From Urbifossiella sp046350095 (GTDB taxonomy: Bacteria > Planctomycetota > Planctomycetia > Gemmatales > Gemmataceae), in the NCBI GenBank assembly GCA_046350095.1, contig JAXMBA010000002.1, positions 434,001-498,000 of the forward strand: 64,000 nt of DNA, written 5' to 3'. The position numbers and the translations under genes are program-made. This document shows, in pieces, positions 1 to 7,946 of this stretch; within the stretch, counting starts at the first letter, position 1; each line of letters opens with the position of its first letter. Under the pieces are notes generated by a model that made no database searches, was not told where the DNA came from, and was given only the letters and a program-made list of their open reading frames with translations.

Positions 1-1
1 C

Positions 2-283
2 AAAGGACGCGTGTTCTGCGAGTTGGAGCAGGCGAAGACCGGCGGCAACGGCGGCGGCGACGGCGGCACGGTCGATTCGAAGGGGAACGTGTACATCACG
101 TCCGCGACGGGGTTGCAGGTGTTCGACGCGGCCGGCAAGACCCTTGGCACGATCAAGTTCCCGGAGCAGCCGTCGAACGCGACGTTCGGCGGGAAGGACT
201 TGAAGACGCTCTTCGTGACGGCGCGGACGTCGGTCTACGCCTGCCCGATGGCAGTCGCGGGGCACCGCTACCCGGCGAAGTGA
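2..283 (+). CDS. SMP-30/gluconolactonase-like protein, 3' end only
   Basis: This is the C-terminal end of a gene whose start lies before the window; the reading frame is open from base 2. The visible 93 or so residues contain two beta-propeller blades: a Gly-rich loop, then VDSKGNVYITSATGLQVFD, then a TLFVTARTSVY strand near the end. That last strand is typical of the closing blade of SMP-30/gluconolactonase/LRE proteins, which hydrolyse sugar lactones or related esters at a divalent metal site. The metal ligands are not in view, so activity cannot be judged. It converges with the cyclase gene 10 bases downstream. Confidence 0.7.
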   Translation, partial: KGRVFCELEQAKTGGNGGGDGGTVDSKGNVYITSATGLQVFDAAGKTLGTIKFPEQPSNATFGGKDLKTLFVTARTSVYACPMAVAGHRYPAK

Positions 284-293
284 CGGGCGTGCG

Positions 294-1103
294 TCACACC
301 AGCGCCAGCGGCCGCAGCGGCGAGCCGGTGGCGCCGGTGAACTTCAGCGGCACGGCCACGAACGCGAACTCGTAGCGGCGGTCGGCGGCCAGGGCCTCCA
401 GCGTAAGGTTCTCGACGATGTACACGCCGCGCTGCGGCAGCAAGTACACGTGCGCGAACAGCGTCGCGCCGGTCTCCGGGTCGCGGACGCCGGGCACGTC
501 CCACGCCATGTTGTCGGCCCCGACCGCGACCACGCCCCGCTCGGCCGCCCACAGCGTGCCGCTCTTGGCCACGCCGGCCGCGTCCAGGTACGCCGCCTCG
601 TCGCCCCACAGCGCCGCGAACCCGGTCCGCACCAGGAGCGTGTCGCCGGCCCGCACCTCGACGCCCTGCGCCGCGGCGCACGTCCGCAGGTCGTCGGCGG
701 TGATGCCGTACAGCGGCGGCAGCCGCGGCACGCCCTTCCACCCGGCCACGTCCAACAGCACGCCGCGGGTCAGCAGCGGCGGAATGGTCTCCACGCCGAG
801 CGCGGTGAACCCCGCCGGCGTCTCGGTGCCGGCGACCGGCACGCCGCCGTACATGGTCAGGTCGCACGCCTGGTGGCACAGCGCGTCGATGTGGGTGCCG
901 CTGTGCTCCATCATCGTGAGCGTGCCGGACGCCCCGGACCGCGACCCTTCCTCGGCGGGGCGGTGGGTGTCGGCGTGGCGGCGGTGCAGCGCGTAGAAGT
1001 ACCCGGGCTTGTGGCTCGGGTGGATCGGCATGCCGGCGAACCGCGGCTGTTCCAGGTCGTACACCCGGGCGCCGGCGAGGCGGGCGATCAGGTCGGCGGT
1101 CAT
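294..1103 (-). CDS. cyclase family protein (kynurenine formamidase-like metal hydrolase)
   Basis: A 269-residue cytoplasmic protein of the cyclase/kynurenine formamidase family. The family hydrolyses amides or lactones with a divalent metal held by the HxGTHxDxxxH motif, seen here as HSGTHIDALCH at residues 67-77. The C-terminal half (GDTLLVRTG, then GADNMAW) matches the second conserved block. An ATG start with a GGAGG ribosome binding site 4-6 bases upstream supports the chosen start. No tryptophan-degradation genes lie nearby, so the kynurenine substrate is not supported; the enzyme may act on another cyclic or aromatic amide. Confidence 0.85.
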   Translation of the reverse strand: MTADLIARLAGARVYDLEQPRFAGMPIHPSHKPGYFYALHRRHADTHRPAEEGSRSGASGTLTMMEHSGTHIDALCHQACDLTMYGGVPVAGTETPAGFTALGVETIPPLLTRGVLLDVAGWKGVPRLPPLYGITADDLRTCAAAQGVEVRAGDTLLVRTGFAALWGDEAAYLDAAGVAKSGTLWAAERGVVAVGADNMAWDVPGVRDPETGATLFAHVYLLPQRGVYIVENLTLEALAADRRYEFAFVAVPLKFTGATGSPLRPLALV

Positions 1104-1190
1104 CGGGCCTCCGCGGGTCGGACGCGGATAGTGTGACCGACCCGCGGCCGCGGGTCGAGAACAACCCGCGGCCGCCAGCGCATTTGTGCG

Positions 1191-3479
1191 TCAGCCGACG
1201 AACACGCCGCCGGCGAGAGTGAGGCCGCCGAACAGGCTCACGTCCTGGAACGCTGCCGGCTCGCCGCTGCCGCTCACGTTCGCCCCCAGGTACGCCCGCA
1301 GCGCCGCGGGGCGGTTCTCGCCGCTGGCGGCGAGCACGTCGGCCCGGTGGTCGCCGTCCAGGTCGGCCACGGCCACGCGCACACCGCCGCGGTCGGCGTC
1401 GTTGCCGGCCACGAAGAAGTTCAGCACCGGCGCCGCCTGCGCCCCGCCCACGTTCCCGGCCGCCAGCAGCGCCCCGCCGAGCGCCAGCACCCGCGGGGCG
1501 CCGCCGGGGCCGCCGCCGAACACCAGGTCGGCGAAGCCGTCGCCGTCCACGTCGCCGGCCGCCACGAACGCCCCGTTGCGGAGGTTCGCCGAGTCCGACC
1601 CGCCAAACGCGAAGAAGTCGTTCACGAGCCGCGTGGGCGTGCCGCCGAGCACCGTCGCGCCGTCGAACAGCGCCGCCCGCGGGCCACCGCCGAAGCCCGC
1701 CGTCACGGTCAGGTCGGGAATTCCGTCGCCGTCCACGTCGCCGACGGCGGTGCGGGCGCCACCGCGGAACGCCGGGTCGTCGATGCCGAAGAAGTTGGCG
1801 CGGACGACCGGCGTGCCGTCGGCGCCCCGCGTGAACACGGTCACCCGCGGGCCGCCGCTCACGTCCGGGGTCACGACGAACTCGGCCCGGCCGTCGAGGT
1901 CGAAGTCGCCGGCCGACACGAACCCGCCGCCGGCGAAGTCTTCGCTGCCCGCGAACGGCGCGAACGGCGCCACGAGCAGCGTCGCGTCGTCCGTGCCGCT
2001 GACCACCGCCACCCGCAGCGGCACGCCAGGGCCGGTCGCGAGGATGGTGTCGTCGAACCCGTCACCGTTCACGTCGGCGACCGCGGTGCGGACGTTCGCG
2101 GAGCTTGCCCCGAACGCGGCGACCGCAGCCGACGTGGCCGGCAGCGTCCCGGCGGCGTCGGGCTCGAACACCGCCGCGGCCGCCCCCGCGGCGCCGCCGG
2201 CCGCGACCGTTTCGCCCTTCTCCACGCCGCCGATGAGCCGGGCGACGGCGAAGTTGTTCAGCACACTCGTCCGGCCCGCGACGACGACGCGGCCGTTGCG
2301 GTCGATCGCCACCCCGGCCGCCTCGTCGTCGCCACCCGCGTCCACGAACACGCGGCCGTCGGCGCTGAAGCTCGTGTCGGGGTCGCCGGCTGCGGTCAGC
2401 CGCAGCACCGCGAAGTCGTCGGGCGCCGCTCCGGCGGTCGTGGTGCCGACGACGACGATGCGGCCGTCGGGCAGCACCGCGACGCCGCGGGCCGTGTCCA
2501 CGCCGCCGAGGTTAAACACGGCCTCGCCGTCGCCGCTGAACGACGGGTCGGGCGAGCCGTCGGCGTTCCGCCGCGTGAGGACGAAGTTCGAGCCGGCGCC
2601 GACCACCGTGCCGGCGACGACGATACGGTCGTCGCTGTCGATGGCCACGCCCGCGGCCTCGTCGTTGCCGCCGCCGATGTCCACGACGAGTTCGCCGTCG
2701 GCGTCGAAGTCGGTATCGGGGGTGACGCCGTCCGGCTCCAGCCGGAGGACGGCGAGGTTACCGGGGATCACCCCGGGGCCGAAGTCGGTGTGGCCGACGA
2801 CGACGATCCGCATCGCGGAGTCGATCGTCACGCCGCGGACCTGGTCGGCGCCGCCGAGCGCGAAATCCCCCGAGCTGGCGACCGTGCCGGCGTCCGTGAA
2901 CCGGACCACGCCGAAGTTCGTGGCCTCACCTGACTGCTCGGTCGTGCCCACGACGACGACCGTGCGGCCGGCGCCGGTGCCCTGGATGGCCACGCCGTAG
3001 GCCTGGTCGCTGTCGGCGCCGCCGCCGGCGAAGTCGAAGCGGGCGCGGCCGTCGACGGAGAACGACGGGTCGAGCGTGCCGTCGGCCGTGAGCCGGGCGA
3101 CGACGAAGTCCTGGTCGCCGGCGAACGTCGCGGTGCCGACGACGACGATCTTGCCGTCGTCCTGGACAGCCAGGGCGGTGGCCTGCTCGTCGTCGGCGAC
3201 GAAGCCGAAATCGACGGTCGCGGTGCCGTCGCCCGCGAAGGTGGTGTCGAGGCTGCCGTCCGGGTTGTAGCGGGCGATGGCGAAGTCGTTGCCGCCGCTC
3301 GTCGAGCCGGCGACGACGATCTTGCCGTCCGCCTGGACGGCGACGGCGGCCGCGGCGTCCACGGCGCCGAAGGTGGTGGTGACGATGCCGGCGGTGCCGA
3401 ACGACGGGTCGAGGGCGCCGACGGCGGCGGGGACTTCGCGGGTCTCAAGGCCTTCGAGGCGGAGCGAGCGACGGGTCAT
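1191..3479 (-). CDS. secreted surface protein with delta-60 and FG-GAP repeats
   Basis: A 762-residue protein that begins MTRRSLRLEGLETREVPAA, a short LE-x-LE-x-R leader like the planctomycete extracellular N-terminal motif (Planc_extracel type). Residues about 20-400 hold six or seven delta-60 repeats, each with a G-x-L/P-D-x-x-F-x-x-x-G element followed by ADGKIVVAG-like strands. Residues about 480-755 hold five FG-GAP/VCBS blades with calcium-loop signatures such as DVNGDGFDD and DVDGDGIPD. Both repeat types form extracellular beta-propellers that bind calcium. The ATG at 3479 was chosen because the leader motif starts there and a CCCGAGGACAC ribosome-binding region precedes it; in-frame codons farther upstream lie in a leader shared with the next gene. 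Function is probably structural or adhesive. Confidence 0.85.
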   Translation of the reverse strand: MTRRSLRLEGLETREVPAAVGALDPSFGTAGIVTTTFGAVDAAAAVAVQADGKIVVAGSTSGGNDFAIARYNPDGSLDTTFAGDGTATVDFGFVADDEQATALAVQDDGKIVVVGTATFAGDQDFVVARLTADGTLDPSFSVDGRARFDFAGGGADSDQAYGVAIQGTGAGRTVVVVGTTEQSGEATNFGVVRFTDAGTVASSGDFALGGADQVRGVTIDSAMRIVVVGHTDFGPGVIPGNLAVLRLEPDGVTPDTDFDADGELVVDIGGGNDEAAGVAIDSDDRIVVAGTVVGAGSNFVLTRRNADGSPDPSFSGDGEAVFNLGGVDTARGVAVLPDGRIVVVGTTTAGAAPDDFAVLRLTAAGDPDTSFSADGRVFVDAGGDDEAAGVAIDRNGRVVVAGRTSVLNNFAVARLIGGVEKGETVAAGGAAGAAAAVFEPDAAGTLPATSAAVAAFGASSANVRTAVADVNGDGFDDTILATGPGVPLRVAVVSGTDDATLLVAPFAPFAGSEDFAGGGFVSAGDFDLDGRAEFVVTPDVSGGPRVTVFTRGADGTPVVRANFFGIDDPAFRGGARTAVGDVDGDGIPDLTVTAGFGGGPRAALFDGATVLGGTPTRLVNDFFAFGGSDSANLRNGAFVAAGDVDGDGFADLVFGGGPGGAPRVLALGGALLAAGNVGGAQAAPVLNFFVAGNDADRGGVRVAVADLDGDHRADVLAASGENRPAALRAYLGANVSGSGEPAAFQDVSLFGGLTLAGGVFVG

Positions 3480-3558
3480 GTCGGGTGTCCTCGGGCGAGG
3501 GGTTCGCGGAACTACCCCCGGCTCGCCGGCGGCCGTGTGCGTGCGACAAGAATTCCGG
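3480..3558 (-). promoter_or_regulatory. 5' leader shared with the neighbouring surface-protein gene
   Basis: Reading the minus strand, the leader contains CCGGAATTCTTGTCGC (3543-3558), CCGGCGAGCC (3520-3529) and CCCGAGGACAC (3485-3495) just before the ATG. The same three blocks in the same order precede the gene starting at 5105. The GGAAT element resembles the -35 of ECF-dependent promoters and the last block supplies the ribosome binding site. Promoter assignment is inference. Confidence 0.5.
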
Positions 3559-3614
3559 TAACGCCCGAAGCCGGGAGGCACACGCCCCCCGGCTTCGGTG
3601 GTGATCTGTCGCGG

Positions 3615-5105
3615 TTACAACACCGTCACGCGGTCGCCCGGCTCGAGCAGGTACACGCCGTCGGCCGGCCCCTGAAGGAGCCAGTCGTCCCCGGCCCCGC
3701 CGACGAGCACGTCCGCCGCGGGCCCGTCGTCGTAGACGGTCAGATCGCCGGGCGCCAGCCACACGCCGCGGAGGCCGCCGAGTACCGCGGCGTCGTGGTC
3801 GTAGTTGGTGCGGCCGCCGATCAGCACGTCCTCACCGTCACCGCCGAGAAGCCGGTCCACGCCGAGCCCACCGACGAGCAGGTCGCGGCCGTCGAACCCG
3901 TCGAGGGTGTCGTTCCCGTCGCCGCCGACGAGCACGTCGTTCCCCTCGCAGCCGTACAGGTAGTCGTCGCCGGCGCCGCCGCGGAGCACGTCGCCGCCGG
4001 GGCCGCCCCACACGCGGTCGCAGCCGTCGCCGCCGTCGATCATGTCGCCGGCCGCGCCGCCGACGAGCAGGTCGTGGCCGGCGCCGCCGCGGGCCGCGAG
4101 CCCGACGTACAGGTCGGTACCGAACACCTGGTCGTTCCCGTCGCCGCCGAACGCTCTGACGTGCCCGCCGGCGGGCAGCGCGAACGGGCCGTGGCTGGTG
4201 CCGTTCACCCAGGCGTACACCGTGTTCGCGGTGCCGCTGCTCCACAGGTACACGGTGTCGGCCGCGGGCGTGCCGGTGACGACGAGGTTGCCGCCGACCA
4301 TTCGCGCCCCCGCCGGCAGCGACGCGAGCACCTCCTCGGCCAGCGTCTTGCCGAACAGCGCCGCCGACTCCGGGTTCTCGGCGGTGATGATTCGGCCGTC
4401 CACGATCACGTCGTCGGCCGCGCCGGGGTTTCCGTGCGCGCCGCTGAACAGGGTGGCACGGCCGCCGTTGGCGACGACCTGATCGTACTGGCCGCTGAGG
4501 TACCCGCCGCCGTGCCACTCGCCGGCGTAGAACTGGGCCGGCGCGCCCTCCAGGTGCGGCACGGCGACCTGCCTGCCGGCCAGCGGGCTGGCCCCGTCCA
4601 CCCGCGCCCACGCCAGCACCGTGACGCCGTGACAGATCCCGGCCACCGGCTTGTCGGACTTCAGGAGGTCGTTGACGAGGTCGTTGGCCGCGACCTTCGG
4701 CGCGGTCGCGCCGTTGTACAGCGAGTCGGCGTAGAAGTTGTCGACGCGGCCGTCGCCGTTCGGGTCGGAGTAGGCGTACTGGTACATCGACGACCCCCAC
4801 CCGCCGACGAACGCGATGGCCGAGTAGTCGGCGGCGTCCACGGTCCCCAGCGCCACGTCGGGGACGACGGTGCCGGGCGTGCCCGCGGGCTGGCCGGTGT
4901 TCGCGTGCGGCGTGCTCGGGTCCGTGCTGGCCGCGGCAACGACCACGCCCACGCCCTGGGCCTCGACTGCGGCGCGGGTGTCGGCGAACTCGCGGTAGAA
5001 GAAGTCCCGCTGGTCGGCGATGACGAGCAGGACCGGGAGCGGGGACGACGACATCAGGTCGCGGCCTTCGAGCGATTCGAGCGAGAGGTCGTTGCGGCGG
5101 TGCAT
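3615..5105 (-). CDS. PfpI/DJ-1-like domain fused to RTX calcium-binding repeats
   Basis: A 496-residue secreted protein starting MHRRNDLSLESLEGRDLMSS, the same type of LE-x-LE-x-R leader as the next gene. Residues about 24-275 form a DJ-1/PfpI class I amidotransferase-like domain: VLLVIADQRDFFYREF, then the nucleophile elbow VAGICHGVTVL with Cys158 followed by His159. Residues about 320-485 carry around ten hemolysin-type nonapeptides of the form GGxGxDxLxGG, which bind calcium once outside the cell. DJ-1/PfpI proteins are normally cytoplasmic proteases, chaperones or glyoxalases, so an exported version with RTX repeats is unusual. The ATG at 5105 begins the leader motif and follows GAGGA. 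Catalysis is inferred from the Cys-His pair only. Confidence 0.85.
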   Translation of the reverse strand: MHRRNDLSLESLEGRDLMSSSPLPVLLVIADQRDFFYREFADTRAAVEAQGVGVVVAAASTDPSTPHANTGQPAGTPGTVVPDVALGTVDAADYSAIAFVGGWGSSMYQYAYSDPNGDGRVDNFYADSLYNGATAPKVAANDLVNDLLKSDKPVAGICHGVTVLAWARVDGASPLAGRQVAVPHLEGAPAQFYAGEWHGGGYLSGQYDQVVANGGRATLFSGAHGNPGAADDVIVDGRIITAENPESAALFGKTLAEEVLASLPAGARMVGGNLVVTGTPAADTVYLWSSGTANTVYAWVNGTSHGPFALPAGGHVRAFGGDGNDQVFGTDLYVGLAARGGAGHDLLVGGAAGDMIDGGDGCDRVWGGPGGDVLRGGAGDDYLYGCEGNDVLVGGDGNDTLDGFDGRDLLVGGLGVDRLLGGDGEDVLIGGRTNYDHDAAVLGGLRGVWLAPGDLTVYDDGPAADVLVGGAGDDWLLQGPADGVYLLEPGDRVTVL

Positions 5106-5192
5106 GAGCGTGTCCTCGGGTGTCGTGCCGGGCACGCCGCCCGGTTCACCCGCGGCTCGCCGGCCGGCACGCGGGAGCGACAAAAATTCCGG
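5106..5192 (-). promoter_or_regulatory. 5' leader matching that of the adjacent surface gene
   Basis: On the minus strand CCGGAATTTTTGTCGC (5177-5192), CCGGCGAGCC (5154-5163) and CCCGAGGACAC (5110-5120) occur in the same order as upstream of the gene that starts at 3479. The spacing to the start codon is similar (87 versus 79 bases from the outer edge). A divergent ECF sigma gene starts 20 bases beyond the outer block. Confidence 0.5.
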
Positions 5193-5211
5193 GGCGGGCT
5201 AAAATCCCGCC

Positions 5212-5799
5212 ATGTCCGCCGACGGCAGCATCACGCGCTGGATCGCCGACCTCCGCCGCGGCGACGACGCGGCGGCGGGCGAGTTGTGGGCCGCGTACTT
5301 CGCCCGCATGGTCGCCGTCGCCGGCCGCAAACTCGCCGCCGCCGGCCGCACCGCCGACGACGAGGACGCCGCCCTCAGTGCGTTCAAGAGCTTCTGCCTC
5401 GGGGCGAAGGCCGGCCGCTTCCCGCAGCTGACCGACCGCGACAACCTGTGGCCGCTGCTGCTCGCCCTCACCGCCCACAAGTGCGTGGATCAGGTGCGCC
5501 ACGCCACCCGCCTGAAGCGCGGCGGCCCCGCGGGCCACGTCGCGGCCGACCTCGAGGTCGTCACCTCGCGCGAGCCCACGCCCGAACTGCTGGCCGAGGT
5601 GAACGAACAGCTCGTGGCGCTGCTCGACCGCCTCGACCGCACCGGCGACCCGGCCCTGCGGCGCGTCGCGCTGTGGAAGCTGGAGGGCGAATCGACCGAC
5701 GACATCGCCGGGCGCCTGGGCTGCTCGCGGCGCACGGTCGAGCGGAAGCTAGCGGTCGTGGAGTTGGTCTGGGACCGCGAGGCGGGGGCCGACCCGTGA
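5212..5799 (+). CDS. ECF-type RNA polymerase sigma factor
   Basis: A 195-residue sigma factor of the planctomycete kinase-associated ECF type. Region 2 spans about residues 8-95 (DAAAGELWAAYF to LLLALTAHKCVDQVRH). Region 4, about residues 125-185, holds the helix-turn-helix STDDIAGRLGCSRRTVERKL that reads the -35 element. There is no anti-sigma domain. Its stop codon overlaps the GTG of the kinase gene (GTGA), so the two are translated together, which suggests that the kinase controls the sigma factor. It is divergent from the PfpI-RTX surface gene, whose leader carries a GGAAT element it might recognise; that link is inference. Confidence 0.88.
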   Translation: MSADGSITRWIADLRRGDDAAAGELWAAYFARMVAVAGRKLAAAGRTADDEDAALSAFKSFCLGAKAGRFPQLTDRDNLWPLLLALTAHKCVDQVRHATRLKRGGPAGHVAADLEVVTSREPTPELLAEVNEQLVALLDRLDRTGDPALRRVALWKLEGESTDDIAGRLGCSRRTVERKLAVVELVWDREAGADP

Positions 5800-7865
5800 G
5801 TGCGGACTCCGGGCTCGCCGGCCTACCGCTCGACGCCGTCCTGCGCGTGAACGCCCGCTGCGACGCCTTCGAGGCGGCGCTGCGGGCCGGCGGCCGGGCC
5901 CGGCCAAACGAGTTCCTCGGCGACGCGACCGGCGCCGAGCGCGACGCCCTGCTCGATCACCTCACCGCGGTCGCGGCCGACTATTACGAGGCGACCCCCG
6001 ACGAGTTCGCCCGCCGCCTCGCCGCCGAGGGGCTGCTGCCCGACCCGTTCGACGCGACGGGCACGACCGCCGAGTTGGCCGATCGCCTGATCTCAGCCGG
6101 CGCGCTCACCGCGTACCAGGCCGGCGTGCTGCGGTCGGCCCGGCCGCACCCGCTGGCGCTGAACGACTACCTCATCCTCGACCGCGTCGCGGCCGGCGGC
6201 ATGGGCACCGTCTACCGCGCCGTGCACCGGCGGATGCGGCGCGAGGTGGCGCTGAAGGTGGTGGCCGACGGGGGGTGGTTCCGCCGCGAGGCCGAGGCCG
6301 CCGGCCGACTCGCCCACCCCCACATCGTCACCGCGTACGACGCCGGCGAGGCGCGCGGCGTGTCCTACCTGGCGTCCGAGTTCGTCGCCGGCACCGACCT
6401 GCGCCGGTGGGTGTTGGAGCACGGCCCCCTGTCCGTACCCGAGGCCGTGCGGGCGACCCGCGACGCCGCCGCGGGTCTGGCCTACGCCCACGGCTGCGGC
6501 GTGATCCACCGCGACGTGAAGCCGGCGAACCTGATCCGCACCCCGGCCGGCGAGGTGCGCGTGCTCGACGTGGGGCTGGCCCGCGTCGCCCACCGCGCGG
6601 GCTCGGCCGACGACCTCTCGCTCGTCGTCGGCACGCCCGGCTACATGGCCCCCGAGCAGACCGCCGACCCGGCCGCCGTGGGCGCCCGCGCCGACGTGTA
6701 CGCCCTCGGCCGCACCCTCGCCTTCCTGCTGACCGGCCGCACGCCGGCGGGCGACGACACCCCGCTGTCACCGGACGCGCCGCCGGCGCTGGCCGCGCTG
6801 TGCCGCCGGATGACGGCGCCGGACCCGGCCGACCGGCCCGCGTCGATGGCGGACGTGCTCGCCGCGCTGGACGCCGTCAGCCGGCGGCGGAACCTGTGGG
6901 TCGGCGCCCTCGTGTGCCTCGTGTGCGCGGCGGGATTCTGGGTCGCGTTCTGGCCGCGATGGGACGACCCGCCTCCGCCGCCCTTGCCGCCGAGGCCGCT
7001 GCCGCAGCTGCGCGACGTGCCGTTCGACGGCGCCGCGTACCAGGCTGAATGGGCTGCCGCGCTCGGCCTGCCGGTCGAGGTCGAACCGATCCCCGGCCTG
7101 AAGGCGCGGCTGATTCCGCCCGGCCGCTTCCTCATGGGCACGCCGGCCGACCCGCTCGATGGCTGGATCGCGGCCGAGCGGAACGACACCGTCCGCGAGC
7201 ACCTCCGCGGCGAAACGGCGCGGGCGGCCGAGATCCCCGTACCGATCTACGTCGCCACGACCGAGACGACGGTCGCCCTGTTCCGCCGCTTCGTGACGGC
7301 CCAGAGCCCGCCGTACCGAACGACCGCCGAGCGCGACGGCGGTGTCGGCTACCGACTCAAGGCGGACGGCAGCTGGGCCGTGGAGCCCGGCCCGACCTGG
7401 ATGCAAGCAGGCGAGCAACCGGTGACCGACGCACACCCGGTCGGCAACCTCGGCCGCGACGACTGCGCCGACTTCTGCCGGTGGCTGACGCGCGAACTCG
7501 GCGGGCGCTACGAGTGCCGGCTGCCGACGGAGGCGGAGTGGGAGTACGCCTGCCGGGCCGGCGAGCCGGGGCTGTGGGCGTGCGGGTCGGACCCGGCCGG
7601 CCTCGGCTCGCTGGCGTGGTTCACCGGCACAGTGGACGCGACCGACGGCCGCTACCGGCCGGTCGGGCGGAAGGCGCCGAACCGGTTCGGCCTGTTCGAC
7701 GTGCACGGCAACCTGGAGGAGTGGTGCGGCGACGGCGGCGGCGTGCTGCGGGGCGGCCACGTCCGCAGCGGCGCCGGCGGGGTACGCAGCGCCGCCCGCG
7801 CGCCGGCGAAGCCGGTCGAGCCCCGCGGCGGGTTCCGCGTCGCGCTCGTGGCAGTGGGTCGGTAG
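5796..7865 (+). CDS. Ser/Thr protein kinase fused to a SUMF1/FGE-like domain
   Basis: A 689-residue membrane protein. Residues about 124-362 form a Hanks-type kinase: AAGGMGTVY glycine loop, VALKVV with Lys154, HRDVKPANL at 238-246, GTPGYMAPEQ activation segment. The usual DFG is DVG (258-260), but the metal-binding Asp is kept. One membrane helix follows (about 367-386). Residues about 430-689 form a formylglycine-generating-enzyme/SUMF1-like domain (LPTEAEWEYACRAG, GLFDVHGNLEEWC, GGFRVAL). The closing strand has no pair of redox cysteines, so sulfatase activation is unlikely and ligand binding more plausible. The GTG start overlaps the sigma stop codon. The family layout is an intracellular kinase with an outside sensor domain. 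Confidence 0.9.
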   Translation: MSADSGLAGLPLDAVLRVNARCDAFEAALRAGGRARPNEFLGDATGAERDALLDHLTAVAADYYEATPDEFARRLAAEGLLPDPFDATGTTAELADRLISAGALTAYQAGVLRSARPHPLALNDYLILDRVAAGGMGTVYRAVHRRMRREVALKVVADGGWFRREAEAAGRLAHPHIVTAYDAGEARGVSYLASEFVAGTDLRRWVLEHGPLSVPEAVRATRDAAAGLAYAHGCGVIHRDVKPANLIRTPAGEVRVLDVGLARVAHRAGSADDLSLVVGTPGYMAPEQTADPAAVGARADVYALGRTLAFLLTGRTPAGDDTPLSPDAPPALAALCRRMTAPDPADRPASMADVLAALDAVSRRRNLWVGALVCLVCAAGFWVAFWPRWDDPPPPPLPPRPLPQLRDVPFDGAAYQAEWAAALGLPVEVEPIPGLKARLIPPGRFLMGTPADPLDGWIAAERNDTVREHLRGETARAAEIPVPIYVATTETTVALFRRFVTAQSPPYRTTAERDGGVGYRLKADGSWAVEPGPTWMQAGEQPVTDAHPVGNLGRDDCADFCRWLTRELGGRYECRLPTEAEWEYACRAGEPGLWACGSDPAGLGSLAWFTGTVDATDGRYRPVGRKAPNRFGLFDVHGNLEEWCGDGGGVLRGGHVRSGAGGVRSAARAPAKPVEPRGGFRVALVAVGR

Positions 7866-7946
7866 CGGACCGGCGCCGCGCGACGGCCGTTCCGCCCCGC
7901 GGCCCGGCGCGGTACACTCGGACATCAACCCGAGTCGGGGGCGACG

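Noticed and set aside
3537..5795. A long in-frame extension upstream of the kinase
   Set aside because: It runs antisense through the RTX gene and out of frame through the sigma gene, with junk composition. The kinase start is the GTG overlapping the sigma stop codon.
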